Shown: one piece after another, positions 29,701-57,766 of the stretch
How positions within the stretch are numbered: the first letter of the stretch is position 1
Layout of the letters: each line of letters begins with the position of its first letter
DNA from: Cosmopolites sordidus
Lineage: Eukaryota > Arthropoda > Insecta > Coleoptera > Curculionidae
Assembly: GCA_031761425.1 (NCBI GenBank)
Contig: JARFXV010000168.1
Location: 515,001 to 579,000 of the forward strand
Direction of reading: 5' to 3'
DNA length: 64,000 bases
Translations under genes and position numbers: made by a program
The notes under the pieces: model-generated
What the model saw: only the letters and a program-made list of their open reading frames with translations
Databases searched by the model: none
Told to the model about the DNA's origin: nothing

Positions 29701-30908
29701 TGAAGCTTTGAAACATCTAGATATATCCAGGGAACAACTTAAAAGTAATAATTCTTCTTACATTTAATATAACAACTTTATGTAGTCCGATATTTTTTCA
29801 GTGTTGAAGCAAATTTTTGATTCTTTTGATTTGGAAAAGAAAGGAGAGATCAGTGTTGATATGATTGGGCAGATTCTCGATATGTTGGGACATCAGCAAA
29901 GTCCAGATGAACTAAGTGTAAGTTTTCTGTTACTCTCCTAGAGAAAAAAAAATCTTGTATTTACCACTTTTAGAGAATTATTAAAGAAATTGATGAAGAT
30001 GGTAATGGAGTAATGAGCTTTGATGAGTTTGCGCATTTGTCCGCTAGATTTCTAGTTGAAGAGGAAGAGGATGTTGAAGCTATACTTCGAGAATTAAAGG
30101 ACGCCTTTCGTCTATATGATAAAGAGGGTTCGTTTTTATAGTGTGTTGTCTTATAATTGTTTTTCCTTCTTCTTCTCCTTCTACTTTCCCATGGTCTTCA
30201 TTTCAGTCTCCCTGCCTCCTCACTCACGTCCTTCACTTTGGTTTGATCTTCTTTAATGATTGCTTCGATACCATTCTTGCCTTTGAGTTTATTGAGAAAT
30301 TTCGTATTGTTGTTGCCTACTTTGTCACCTTGGATTTTTCTTTTTACTTCTTCAGAAAAAAAAAAGAATATGTGTTAATATTTAAGCAAAGATTAATATT
30401 TAAAAATTTCCACTATATTTAAAATTGTATGTATAACAATTGTTTCGATCACCAAGGCCTAACACAACTATGTTAAATACAACACAACTATGCTAAACTA
30501 AACTAAATTTTTAGATATTAATATTTGCTTATTTATTTAAATAATTAAATAATATGTTTCATTATTTGTATATAGGAAATATACGCGACCCAAACAACGT
30601 TGTTCTGTACTTTTGAATGCATTTATTTTAATAATTGATATTTATTCAGTGTTTCAAACATGAAGAGATTTTGATTGTTACTTCAGGTCTTGGTTACATC
30701 ACTGTTGATCTCCTCAGAGATATACTGAAGGAGCTTGATGATAAACTTACTCCTGCTGATTTAAATGAAATGATAAAAGAAATAGATACCGATAATTCAG
30801 GAACAGTCGATTGGGAAGGTATGTGTGTTTTATATCATTATTTGTACACATTTTAAAACAATTATATTTTAAATTGTTTCAGAATTTAAAGCCATGATGA
30901 TTGGGTGA
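26710..30908 (+). CDS. TpnC: Troponin C gene 2 (eight coding exons, acidic/basic N-terminal extension)
   Basis: Exons 26710-26721, 26782-26799, 29618-29629, 29684-29744, 29802-29917, 29974-30127, 30687-30818 and 30883-30908 join in phase at GT-AG sites and give 176 residues. The last four exons match TpnC-1 exactly in length (116, 154, 132, 26) and phase. Residues 1-34 form an extension (MADE, EKKPKK, SEKV, then EVVVDYEALKHLDISREQLK) assembled from three microexons of 12, 18 and 12 bases plus a 61-base exon. EF-hand loops: 44-55 (DLEKKGEISVDM, no Glu 12), 80-91 (DEDGNGVMSFDE, intact), 122-133 (DKEGLGYITVDL, no Glu 12), 158-169 (DTDNSGTVDWEE, intact). Sites II and IV should bind calcium. The microexons have lengths divisible by three, so skipping any keeps frame and isoforms are possible. 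Intron 2 holds two Tc1-like copies. Confidence 0.9.
27092..28143 (-). mobile_element. Tc1/mariner-like element copy 1 (decayed)
   Basis: Ends TACAGGGTGACG (left) and inverted TACAGAGTGGGGC (right) with TA at the borders. The minus strand keeps fragments such as FQQDAAVVHIETTTIALWKE followed by an EHFQNRQIQKNWRFETAL-like stretch, aligned with the second catalytic Asp block of Tc1-type transposases. Lies in TpnC-2 intron 2. Confidence 0.6.
28228..29170 (-). mobile_element. Tc1/mariner-like element copy 2, direct repeat of copy 1
   Basis: From ATTCCTTTAGGAAAATAAAG to the TTTTTTTT run the sequence repeats copy 1 almost base for base, with a deletion of about 50 bp and a 60-bp insertion, in the same orientation. 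The terminal repeats are missing. The two copies are 1.02 kb apart, start to start, so this is a tandem duplication of part of the element. Confidence 0.75.
29363..29545. mobile_element. Short copy of the nested foldback element
   Basis: Contains TTTAAAGTAGTGTTTGAGAA and the shared tail (TTGATTTGTCCGTTACTTTT), inverted relative to the copy at 7.9-8.6 kb. The long internal section is missing and the arms meet after a few bases. TpnC-2 intron 2. Confidence 0.7.
30375..30545 (-). mobile_element. PLE family B terminal fragment
   Basis: Minus-strand match to the terminal segment of PLE family B (TTCCACTATATTTAAAATTG, then GACAATTGTTTCG-like). The hammerhead part is decayed. Lies in TpnC-2 intron 6. 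Confidence 0.6.
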
Positions 30909-30998
30909 AGTTCTTCAAACAACTACATTAGAAGAACATTTTCTTTTTAGTAAAAGTAGATGTAAAGACTGAAATACAGGTTATATTTTTGTGAAGTT

Positions 30999-31004
30999 AA
31001 TAAA
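30999..31004 (+). promoter_or_regulatory. Polyadenylation signal of TpnC-2
   Basis: AATAAA 91 bases after the TpnC-2 stop codon. Confidence 0.7.
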
Positions 31005-31009
31005 ATTAT

Positions 31010-31849
31010 TTTAATAATTTAACGTTTTCTTCTTAATGCATAGGCCTTTTAAATAAAATCGCAGTACTCAAAACTAGAATTACCATTTGAAGTAACGGGT
31101 CTTTTTAATTGACCTTTTTTTTAATTCTTGAATAAAACACAGATGGTGTTGTAAATTTGCTTAGATCTAGTCTCATTTCGGAAGTGTAATGTATGACGTT
31201 TATAAAAATGGAGTCGTATGTACTCCATACAACAACGTGTTAAGAGAGGAATTTTTTCAAAAAAGTATGTTTTTATTTTTTCATAAAATGTGAGTATAAC
31301 CTCATAAAAATATGTCACCAAATTTTTTATGTGTAAACGTGTCCCGCGTATACTTAGCACTGGACTACTCTGTACTAACTTGGATTACTCTGCTCTGCCT
31401 ACGCTAGAATTGCTGATTAATCGGTAAGTTACCCCAATTAATTGTAAGTTATTAAATTTTTATGTGGCTAAATTTAAAAACGCCCTTTTCTCAAAAGAAT
31501 GTTTTTTAAATCGGCGTGACCGATAACTCAAAAAGTATTTTATCAATCATGCTGAAATTTTGTACACATCTTTTCAATAATACTACATTCTATATGAACC
31601 TTTTTGTTTGGAAAAATTTGTCGAAAAAAATTTTTTTTCGAGGCAAAGCTTTAATACAAAATTCAATTTTTTTATTAAATATTTTAGCCATGAATTTTTT
31701 TAGGTTCATGTTTAAAATATAACCACTACAACAGGAGCTACAAGTCAGGCCAATCAACAACTCTCGCTGCGACCTTCCCGCAAGACTGGACTATAAATCG
31801 ACCATTTTAAAATGGAAAAAATATATTATAATAATTAAAAATACAAATA
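31010..31849. other. Unassigned intergenic DNA
   Basis: AT-rich sequence with no recognised gene or element. Confidence 0.45.
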
Positions 31850-32520
31850 AACCATAGTGGTTAGCTTAATGAGAGTTATTTTGTTGTTTAATATAACTTC
31901 TTTTATGTTCGTTGAGCCTAGTAGAGAAATGTCTTCCTGTTTACCGAACATATACTTTTAGACACGACCCGCACTCAATTAAATAAACTTCTGCTTTATA
32001 CAGTTTACTTGTTTGATTTTTATTGTTTTTAATGAGGCGCCCTAGACTATTGTTTGTTTTGAAAGCAATATTTATATTGTTTGTTTTGGATAAATATCTC
32101 GACACTAATTTGATAATTTTTCCGGTATATGTAATTGTTTTGAACGCTGCATTTTCAACATTGACCGGATATATTAAATTAATGGCTTTACTATAACTTT
32201 TTTTATTAATTATTTTATTTACAATGTTTGGGTCGTATCCGTTATTTACTGCGATCTGTTTGATGATATTCAATTCTTTATTATAATTATCTATTGACAT
32301 AGGGATATTTAATAATCTATGTAAAAAATAGTTAAATGCTGCCATCTTTTGTGAATAAGAACGACAAGATTTATTGTGTATAACTAAATCTGTATGTGAC
32401 GGTTTATGAAAAATTGCAAAATTATGTTTAATGTCTTTTCTAGTAATAGTTAAGTTTAAAAAGTTAATACTATTATGTCTATAATTCTTCAACTGCGAAT
32501 TTAATGTTTTTATGTGAAGT
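31850..32520 (-). mobile_element. PLE family B copy, RT C-terminus and start of GIY-YIG
   Basis: The minus strand has an open frame of 183 codons (32492 to 31941): the RT C-terminal part (FLNLTITRKDIKHNFAIFHK, SYSQKMAAFNYFLHRLLNIP), a linker (AINLIYPVNVENAAFKTITY) and the first GIY-YIG motif, EVYLIECGSCLKVYV. A stop replaces the next codons (GQTG in relatives), and the element runs out after EHKRS. Related to copies at 35.4 and 58-59 kb. Confidence 0.85.
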
Positions 32521-32610
32521 ATTGATGTGAGTTAGAAATTGATTTAATTGTCTATCAATAATAATATATAATATATAATAGTAATAATATTCTAATTAAT
32601 AATAATAAAC

Positions 32611-34935
32611 AACCAGCACAGAACTGGCAAGAATTGAAACAAAAAATTATTAAAACAGTCTTAAAGTTGGTCCCTTTACAAAAATGTAGAAATCATCCGT
32701 GATGGGATGAAGTTTGCGAGCAAGCAGTATTAAGCCGATGTAAAGCATTCAAAGATTGGAACAGTCAAAAAACAGCAATAAACTATAATATAACAACCAG
32801 CACAGAACTGGCATGAATTGAAACAAAAAATTATTAAAACAGTCTTAAAGTTGGTCCCTTTACAAAAATGTAGAAATCATCCGTGATGGGATGAAGTTTG
32901 CGAGCAAGCAGTATTAAGCCGATATAAAGCATTCAAAGATTGGAACAGTCAAAAAACAGCAATAAACTATAACATCTTTTTGGAAGTAAGAAAAGAAACA
33001 TCGAAGTTAGACAAACTAAAAGAAAATATGAAAACAATCCACTTAATCAAATAGAAAAAGATTTCCAAAAAAAATAACTCCCGAAACTTTTATAAAACAT
33101 TTAAAACTAAGTTAACAGGCTATCAACCGCAAAGTCTTTGCTTCCAAAAGGAAAACGGACAATTAGCTTTAAATAACCAAGACAACTGCAAAGAACTTGC
33201 GAAATATTTTGAACAAATACTAAACTGTCCTGAGCCCTTAAACAAATTACCAACACTAAACCCTAAACAAATAAACCCAGACTCATTACCACCGAATGAA
33301 GATGAAATAATTAGGCAAATCAAGCGGCTTAAAAATGACAAGGCTTCTGGTGAGGATGGAATCACTGCTGAACTTTTGAAATTCGCTGGTCCAGGTACAA
33401 TCAAGGAAATAACCAAAATTCTTGAAGAAGTTTGGCGAACCGAACGGATTCCGGAAGATTGGAAAGATGCTCTAATCCATCCACTACATAAGAAAGGATT
33501 TAGAATGGATGTAAACAACTATAGAGGGATATCTCTTCTCCAAGTTTGTTACAAGATTCTATCTCAATGTCTACTAGACAGAGCACAGGGACAGTTAGAA
33601 CCTAACATTGGTGAATATCAAGCAGGTTTTCGACCGGGCAGATCCTGCCCTGAACAGATCCTGAATCTAAAGTTGATTCTAAGACATCAAAAACTGTACA
33701 ATAAAAATCTCGTCTGTACATTTGTGGATTTCAAAAAAGGATATGATTCGATTGACCGCGAATCTTTATTCCGAATCTTGAAAGAACAAGGACTAGATCT
33801 GAAAACGCTGGCAATTATTAAAGCAACGTTAACTAACACAAGGTCAAAAGTTAAATTCATGGGTGACATCTCAGAGCCCTTCGAAATTAAAACTGGAGTG
33901 AGACAAGGGGATGGACTCTCGCCACTCTTATTTAACTGTGTTCTAGAAAAAGTAATACAGGAGTGGCGTGAAAAAAAGTCGGCCGTGAATATTGACCAGC
34001 CCATTTAACTGGGGAGAACCAACATCAAAATTGATTGTCTGGCATTTGCTGATGATTTAGCAATTTTAGCTCAAGATGTATTAACGGCACAAAAACAGAT
34101 TGAAATCCTAAAAGAAACAGCAGAAAAGGTAGGACTTCTAAAAAGGATTTTCTAGGATTTCTAAAAACAAAATATGGTAACATCAGACAAGTCTCTCAAT
34201 TCAAATATTTGGGTGAAATAATCATGGAAAATGGGTTGGAAAAAGCGGCTGATAAGGGTAGATGTCAAAAAATGGAAACGGCATTGAGAATTACACAAAA
34301 TATTTACAACAAAAAATGCCTATTTAAAAACACAAAACTGACATATTACAATACAGTTATTAAGCGAGAATGTCTATATGGGGCAGAAACGCTCATTTTG
34401 AATAGAAAGAGAGACATCGAGGACATTGGAAAGAAGTAAAGAAAAATCATAAGAAAAATCTTAGGCCCCAAACAAATAAATACAATATACTGACTTAGAG
34501 AAAACCAAGAAATCAAACAATACACAGATATACATAGTGATATGAGAAAAACAAGACTTAAGTTTTACGGACACATAAAACGGATGAATCCGAGTAGGCT
34601 AACTAGACAAATAGCCGAATTTTATGAAAATAGGAGTAGAGCTAAAGAAGAAATAATTAAATGGATTGCTGCAATTAAAGAGGACCTAAGATCAGCAAAT
34701 ATTATACAAAGTGAAATTCAGGATAGAGGCTGTTTCAGACACAAGGTTAACATTTGGAAGGTTGGCCAGAGAGAAAAATGTAGGAAGACTGGAACAACTT
34801 GGTCTGACAAAAGGAAAAAAGCTCATAGCGAAAGAATGAAATTAGTATGGGCTCAAAGGAAAGCTAACAACAACAAGCGCCTCTAATTGTACTTCGCGTG
34901 GTCCACCAGGGCCCATACGTGAATAATAATAATAT
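32611..34935 (+). mobile_element. RTE-type non-LTR retrotransposon, RT region, decayed
   Basis: The plus strand encodes an RTE-like RT: GTIKEITKILEEVWRTERIP, NNYRGISLLQVCYKILSQCL, GEYQAGFRPGRSCPEQIL, TFVDFKKGYDSIDRESL (motif A, 33720-33770), GVRQGDGLSPLLFNCVLEKV, and FADD (34045-34056, catalytic pair intact). A stop at 34006 and a deletion at about 34135-34160 break the frame. The 3' end carries the C-terminal domain (RKTRLKFYGHIKRMN) and ends in (AAT)n. The endonuclease domain is missing. Near the 5' end a 184-bp unit is tandemly duplicated (32611 and 32795). Confidence 0.85.
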
Positions 34936-34939
34936 TCAA

Positions 34940-35390
34940 CTCTACAAGCCTAGTGGCCCTTCGCTTCGAGTTCTTTCATTCATCTTTTCCAAATTTCCCG
35001 GTCTACAGCATCATTCCTCCAATCCCTCACTCCTACTTTCCTCAAATCATTTAGCACATCATCTAGCCATTTCTTCCTCGGTGGCCCTCTTCTTTTCTTT
35101 CCCCTTTCGCCCCTCATCAGAATCCCCTTAACCCATGTGCTCTGATAACCTGAACAATGTTTGGTTTTTTGTACAGTTCTTATATTTCTTTCTTTGTTAT
35201 TCTACTAAATTCGTTCCGAACTTTAATTCCTCCAAAAATTGTCCTTAATATTTTACGTTCCCCGACTTCCAGCTTAGTCTCTTCTTTCGTCATCGTCCAT
35301 GTCTCGCACGCATTGGTAACCGTGGGTCCTAGTATTGATTGGTACACAATCAATATTTGGTCTTGGTATTCATTGGTAAAAATCGCAGCA
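34940..35390 (-). mobile_element. Non-LTR element C-terminal fragment, another family
   Basis: The minus strand encodes TWTMTKEETKLEVGERKILR, RTIFGGIKVRNEF, RGPPRKKWLDDVLNDLRKVG and VRDWRNDAVDRKYG, the C-terminal tail typical of insect RTE/craniofacial-like RT proteins. Starts directly after the tail of the previous element; 5'-truncated. Confidence 0.75.
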
Positions 35391-35399
35391 TTTTAGTCT

Positions 35400-36240
35400 T
35401 TTATACATAGATTATTAAATATCCCCATGTTAATAGATAATTATAATAAATAATTGAATGTAAGATCGCAACAGATCGCAGTAAATACGGATACGACCCA
35501 AACATTATAAATAAAATAATTAATAAAAAAAGTTATAATAAAACCATTCATTTAATATATCCGGCCAATGTCGAAAATGCAGTGTTCAAAACAATTACAT
35601 ATATGGGAAACATTTCCAAATTATTGTCGAGACATTTATCCAAAACAAACAATATAAATATTGCTTTCAAAACAAACAATAGTCTAGGATGCCTCATTAA
35701 AAACAATAAAAATCAAACAAGTAAATTTATAAATCAAGAGTTTATTTAATTGAGTGCGGGTCGTGTCCAAAAGTCTATGTTGGACAAACATGAAGATCTT
35801 TCTCTACTAGGCTCAACGAACATAAAAGAAGTTTTATTAAACAACAAAATAATTCTCATTATGCCAGCCACTTAATGTTAGAAAATCAAACTTTCAATGA
35901 CAATTTTATAATGTTACATAATGAGAATAAATCCAAAAAATTAAATCTTTGAGAGAGCCTAGAAATCAACAAAAGAAAAAATTTGGCTATTCAGTTAAAT
36001 GACCAGCTAGACCTAAATAACGGTTCACCGTTATTAAACTTATATTGTCCTAGACGTTGACAAAAAATGGATTTCCCCACTATCATGTTTTATGATATTA
36101 TTAGGTTGATGGACACTTTAGGTTGTGGTTACTTTTCTCACTGTTAGATTAGTATAGTTTGTATTTGAAAAAGGCACTGTGTGTCGAAACAATTGTCATA
36201 CATACAATTTTAAATATAGTGGAAATGTTTAGATATTAAT
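35400..36240 (+). mobile_element. PLE family B copy with GIY-YIG and hammerhead-like end
   Basis: Plus-strand translation in broken frames: RT C-terminus (NPNIINKIINKKSYNKTIHL), linker, GIY-YIG (IECGSCPKVYVGQT.RSFSTRLNEHKRSF), and the C-terminal HYASHLMLENQTFNDNF block, then 3' UTR with the hammerhead-like motif at 36161. Several stops. Lies opposite to the copy at 31.85-32.52 kb, with RTE sequence between the two. Confidence 0.85.
36161..36201 (+). ncRNA. Altered hammerhead motif (TTGAAAA core), PLE family B
   Basis: GTAT (36161-36164), TTGAAAA (36165-36171), stem II GGCAC/GTGTC with one G-T wobble and loop TGT, GAAA (36186-36189), CAATTG as a short stem III, TC (36196-36197) and ATAC (36198-36201), which pairs with GTAT. 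Same altered core as PLE family A despite different stems. Confidence 0.55.
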
Positions 36241-36244
36241 CCTT

Positions 36245-38170
36245 GTTTATTTATTTGAAACCTAGAATTATAATTTCGAAAAAAATATATAAAATGTCAT
36301 TATTTTATTTACCTATCTCGTATATGATCTGTTCTGCTCTTTTGCTCGGTCTAACGATCATTATCACTTATTTCATGATGACTTGTTTACTAAGAATTGG
36401 GAAAAAGGACGGACAGTTTTCCATGGATTTCAAGTGATGGAAAATGGAAAAAGATGGGTAGAATAAATGAAACAAGAACATTTTTAGTGTTAGCACAAAG
36501 TGTGTTTTATCATTTATTAGATTTGACATTCATAGAGATATAATAATACATTTCATTTTCATAATTTTTTGGAAACATTAAATAGAATAATTTAAATAGT
36601 TATATGACACATATTACACAACAGCCATTTCTTAAAATAGTAATAATTAGTACGGAGATGGTGATTAAATAGGTTTATTTTTCTTGTTAGTGGGTAAAAA
36701 ACAAGGGTACGGTTGAGACGGGTCAGGACAACGTATCCATAACGACCTGACATTAGAAAATTTAGAAAAATATGATGATTTTCTTTAATTTGACACGTTG
36801 TCGCGACAATGAGCCTCCAAACCGACCGGATATGTCTCGAAATGGTCTGGCTGACGTCGTCGGAAACGACCGCCTAAAACATCGCCATTAAAATACCAAT
36901 AGTTGCACCACAATGTCTTAAAAGTTACGGATATGTTTAAATTTACCACAGATACAGTCTAAAAACGAATACTCCCAAATGATATGTTTTCAGATTTTTT
37001 TTGTTCCTTCAGGTTTTTTAATCTGCACAAACTAACAACTACAAAATATTCTTATATTGCTCTTGATTGACAACTTTTGACTGTAGTTAAGTTGAATTTT
37101 TCTGTGATTCACCAACTAGTTTTCTATTATTTCAAGGTACATTCGAGTAGAGCAAGGGATTGCATCAATTATGAATGAAGTTCTTCTTAATCTTTGTTCT
37201 TTTCTACCATTTCACTGTAATCGGTTTAAAACCTTTTAATTCTAATTAATAATATGACATCTATATTCAATAAAATTCCTTATAATCCTAGTGATATGAA
37301 TATCAAAGCTCACAATTTTTTTTGTTCATAATATATTTTTCCACTAGCCTAATATGCAAATTGCTCTGTAGTTTTTCCAAAAATTTTCGTTTCCAAACAG
37401 TTAAAATTTTTGGAAATCAGTTTTCGCAATACTTTGCACTGATATGATCAGGTTTACAGTTGGATTGGCTCCAGATTTGATATGTATAGGCCTTTTCCTA
37501 ACTCTAATTTTTTTTCTTTAAAAAATAATATATCTTAATTTGGATGCGATATATATAACTAAAAATGGAACAGAGGAAAACAACGAAATGTACAAATATT
37601 CTTTAAAACATCTAAAAACTACTTGACATCGAGATTCTGAACTAGATCTACTAGGGACAACTTTATATATATTTTATATTTTTGTGTATGCTAAAATTTG
37701 AAATAGAAAATAAATTTTCCTCGTTGTCTTCGTAGCGTTTTCAGATTTTCATTGCAAGAGACACAATCACTTGCAGGTTTTTCATTTTTCTGTATTCATC
37801 TTTACAATAAAAATCTCAACTTTTTCCTTTTTCTTTGAACGAAGCAGAGAATAAGGAGCTCCTCGAAGACGTTCACGTAGATATTTCAGAAAAGCACAAA
37901 TCACGAGACTATCAAAGCAGATACATGCTCTAAGTGATATTATAATGCAAAATATATTTAAAGTAAACAATATATTTGTTTTAAATGATCTAAGAGCTAA
38001 TATTATTTGTAACATTTTTAAATCGATAGAAAGGTGTAGCTTTACGTTTTCTACTTCAACCGTCATTATATAGTCACAGTGGATTATTTTTAGCACCGAC
38101 CTGTAAAAATCTTAAAGTCACATCAATCTCTCGATCGATGTCCACTAATAAAAACATCTAGATTGCATTA
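36245..38170. other. Unassigned DNA, includes 3' flank of the minus-strand LRR gene
   Basis: No element or gene recognised. The part next to 38175 should hold the 3' UTR of the minus-strand LRR gene; no clear polyadenylation signal was picked out. Confidence 0.4.
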
Positions 38171-38174
38171 TACT

Positions 38175-53964
<15,790 letters not shown>

Positions 53965-54289
53965 CTGAAAGAGAAAACAAAGTCGCTATAAGTCAGTAGA
54001 CCAGAAAAATTTGTATTATGCTAATAACTACGACTTGTTTTTGTTTGGACAACTTATATTTATTATTACAAAGATCTTTTGGTCAAAGATTATCAATAAT
54101 AATTCAAATTATTAATATTTTTTTCGTGAACAAAAGTCACAACGACCTAAAGATCTATCAACTATTTTTACTGCTTGTTGTGCTTCACATTTTAGAATAT
54201 TCTGAATAATACTCCTTATTTCCTTTGGAAGTCTATCGTTGGACATTCTTTCCTTTAACTGCTATTCCACTAGTGAAGATGCTTTTTAA

Positions 54290-56000
54290 TAATAAAATTT
54301 TAATAATAATAATAAAATAAATAAAATGCTAGAAAGTTTTTTCAGAAAATCTGAGAGTTTTAGCCTTTTATCACCACAAACATTACATTTATAAATAATA
54401 AAAGGGTTGATACCTGCAATATCAATCATGCCATAGAATATCCTCAGGGGTCATCGGCGAGTTTTTCTAGATATTGTTGTGGAATGGCAAAGCCGATCAA
54501 AGGTATCTACTCCACCTTTCGTGCTATTATAACTTAGAATAATTTCTGGTTTCTTAGATATTTCATCAATATCAGCTTTCTTGTGCATGGTTGACAGTAA
54601 AAGGACCGTTTTATTTGTTTTTTTTTGGAACATGTAAAATCATTGTACATTTTTCATCAAAGACGAGCATAAAAGAGTTGGCAGCTTTCCCTTTTGTTTC
54701 CAGTAACTACGTTGGTATTTTTTTCTTGTTTTTACACATTGTCCCGACCATGGTTAGTTTTTCCCTAATAATTTTTCTGTTACCTCATAAGAGCTGAACC
54801 AATTGTCCATTGTACAATTACGATTTGTAACCTGTATAGCTTCTGTTAAAAATAAGACATATTGCGTAGGGATAGAATATTGGCTATTCCTTTTTTCTTT
54901 CCCTATATATGGTTTCGCTGACCACATGTATAAGGTTTTAGTATCGCACATAGTGACCAATTTCAAGCGGTACTATCAGGCTGGTCGAGTATGTACATTT
55001 TAAATGGACATCTACCCCTAAATCCCAATAATGTTTCGTCTATAGTAACGAACTCAGAAGGAGTATAGTTTTCTCTGTAACGATCTTCAAAGATGTCCTA
55101 AATTTGCCTTATCGGTGCAAATCGATCGATTTTCTTTCGTTCTTCTCTACTCGTTTTGTTGTCAAACCTAAGACAGTAAATCAAGAACTCAAAACGATTT
55201 TTGGAAATAGGCATCCTGGCGGTCCCAACTCTGAAGACCATATATCGTTCAAAGTGAGATGGGTTTTCTTCATAACTCCAGAAAGATAAAAGATCAAGTA
55301 ATGCACGAATTTCAACTATGTTTGTAGGGCCGATATAGAGTTGTTCCGTTTTGTAACGGTACTTTTAACTTGAATTTGTTCGTTGGTATACTTGACCACT
55401 ATGTCCAAAATTTCGCCCGTAAAGAAACAATTCCAATTTTTTTCTACATCAATACATTTTTTTTCGAGTTGTTTTGGCCTGTAACTGTAACACGATATTT
55501 TTCTGATTAGTTCTTGTATTTTTGGCGTGGAAACTTTGCAAATACCTCTTGTGACCATTTGTGGAAAATAAAACTTTTCTGGTTTCAGACTCAAAACAGC
55601 TCGTAGTGGACAGAAACTCATCGGGCACTTCATTTAGTTGTTCCTGGAAATTGCGTGAATCAAACCCATCATCTTCCAATCTTCATAGTCATCTGCTTCA
55701 TTTTCAAATTCACGTATTGTTTGCTCTAATTCACTTTCTTTTAACGGGTGTTTTTTTTATCCATTTTGTCAATAACAATCGCCCACAAAAATTCAAATGT
55801 GTATTTATTTTTAACGCAATCAACAACATAATGTCGCCCACGACCGATGGTCGATTTTATCGATCTCTTAAATAGCAGAAAACTGATATCCTAAAATAAT
55901 TCTTACATGAAGTCTGGGAGGTACTGGAAATCGTGACCTTAAAAAAAATTAGTCTAAGTGCATACACGATTTAGAGACCACGTTGTGGTTTTAGGGTTAA
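54290..56000 (-). mobile_element. piggyBac-like element 2 (decayed)
   Basis: The minus strand carries, in order, DDGFDSRNFQEQLNEVPDEF, the N-terminal block NWNCFFTGEILDIVVKYTNE (about 55440-55380), a central VTMCDTKTLYMWSAKPYIGK, VTNRNCTMDNWFSSYEVTEK (54850-54760), KKPEIILSYNSTKGGVDTFD with the third catalytic Asp (54570-54500), and FYGMIDIAGINPFIIYKC (54440-54385). This is the piggyBac DDE order. TTAACCCTAAAACCACAACG, inverted at 55981-56000, is a plausible TTAA-flanked terminal repeat; the other end was not found. Frames are broken. Related to PGBD4-type rather than to the copy at 39.5 kb. Confidence 0.8.
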
Positions 56001-57103
56001 TAATCTTTTTGATCATTTTAATATATTTAGGTCATTTGCATATCCCACGATTTTCCTGTGTTTTCGACTACGTTGAAAAGCAAACCGATTTTTCATAAAC
56101 CAAATATTTCATTTGAACACTATCTGACTTTTCATTCTACCCACGTATTTACGTTTTTAGGAAATTATGTTAAAAAAATTGTTTTAAACATCCCATATGT
56201 ATGTTGAAGATAATAAGTTGTAAACTTTCGTCGTGAGATATATCACATCCAGAATTAGACCTGATTTCACCCGAAACTAAATTGCTACAACTGGAACTGT
56301 TTTACCACTTTCTACAATTTCCTTTTATTTCACCTTCCACATAATAATTTGTAAAATAATTTAAATCTGAACAAAAGGAACCGAGAAAGGCTTTTCTCCG
56401 CTTGTCGGGAACAGGGTGGAAAGTATGAAATCCGTTGGGAATGATTCAATTTCGTCGAAAATAAAAGGGGAAGGTCGTTGGTGGAGTGACGATCTAAATT
56501 AGGGTCTTCGTCAACGGTTTTACTGCTAAAGCGGAGACGAGGCCGGAATGGCAGTACAGGAAACGACGTAACTGCTAACCAAAGCTTATTTTCGAATTTT
56601 TGCCTGTTTCTTTAAGTGTTACTGCACAAATTTTTACGAGAAGCATTCAAAGATTGTGTTTTAAAAATTCGCGTAATTTACCCAGTGACACAACCATTTA
56701 TTTTTAAGTTGGTATAACTATTCTTGACTTCACACAGAAATTTCATATTCTTTCGCTTGTTAAGTTAGATATTTTAACGTATTTTGTAATGTTTGGATTG
56801 TGTTGGTTTCAAGCTAATGGAAATTAATAATACATTTTTAGTAAGCGACTTTTTTCGTTAGCATTTCACTAGCACAGTAGTTTCTTCAGAAATTAATATT
56901 TTTTATGTTAAAATGGCTATAAATTCAAATAGTTCCTACAATAAAATAAATCATTTTAAGAAATCCACACATATGCTCTACAAACTCAAAGAAACGTGAT
57001 TTGTTCAGATCTATTTAGTCACTCAGAAGAGTTTTCACATTTCTGAGATGATTTATAAGTAAACTCTCCAGATAATTTAGTTTTTTGCTTTTGTTTTGGG
57101 CAG
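56001..57103. other. Unassigned DNA
   Basis: No gene or element recognised. A GC-richer block at 56370-56600 stands out but has no coding frame I recognise. Confidence 0.4.
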
Positions 57104-57726
57104 AGTTATCCATTTCGTGGTTCGGAAAGTATAACCTGTGTTTTGACAACTGTTTAAACTTAAATGTCATCTAAAGTGTAATTTGTTTAGTTTAAAGTTT
57201 GCCATTTTACAATATGAATCATTTAACCACCAAACAACGCGTTAGAATTGTTAAAAGTTATGTTTTAAAAAATGGTGAGTCCGCTGTAGCCACGATTCGC
57301 GCCTTACGAGCAGAACCGTCCTTCTGAGCACACAATTTCCAACTCAGTCAAGAAATTTGAAAGTACTGGACCTGTTACGAATATGGTAAGACATGTACAT
57401 CATCGAAACATTCGTTCGATATAGAATATCGCTGCTCTTAGTGAAAGTGTGGCTGTGGGCTTGTCTTACGACACATTTTGGCATATTTTGCATTTGGACT
57501 TGTATCTTCATTCTTACAAAGTTCAACTCATGCAAGAATTGAAACCCGCCGACCATGGAATGCGCCGACCATACGCCGATTGGCGGCATGAACATTCATC
57601 TGATTTTTCGAACAAAATTTCCTTGGATAATATATTTAACTGAGGTAGCCGATACTTGATGGAAATTCATTTTAAATAAAAAACCAAGATTAATATCTAA
57701 ATTTCCACTATATTTAAAACTTGTAC

Positions 57727-57766
57727 GTATGACAATTGTTTCGACACCAGTGTCTTTTTCAAATAC
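57727..57766 (-). ncRNA. Altered hammerhead motif (TTGAAAA core), PLE family B left end
   Basis: Minus strand: GTAT (57766-57763), TTGAAAA (57762-57756), stem II GACAC/GTGTC with loop TG, GAAA (57742-57739), CAATTG, TC, and ATAC (57730-57727). All stems pair. Confidence 0.6.

Noticed and set aside
30141..30422. 93-codon ORF after TpnC-2 exon 6.
   Set aside because: It starts in the intron right after a valid donor; pyrimidine-rich translation with no motif.
35090..35130. CTGATGA followed by GAAA on the minus strand.
   Set aside because: It lies in the coding tail of a non-LTR element (LMRGERGKK) and has no stem II of useful length and no stem I pairing.
37782..38096. 104-codon minus ORF.
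   Set aside because: Downstream of the LRR gene stop, no recognised domain; chance frame in the 3' flank.
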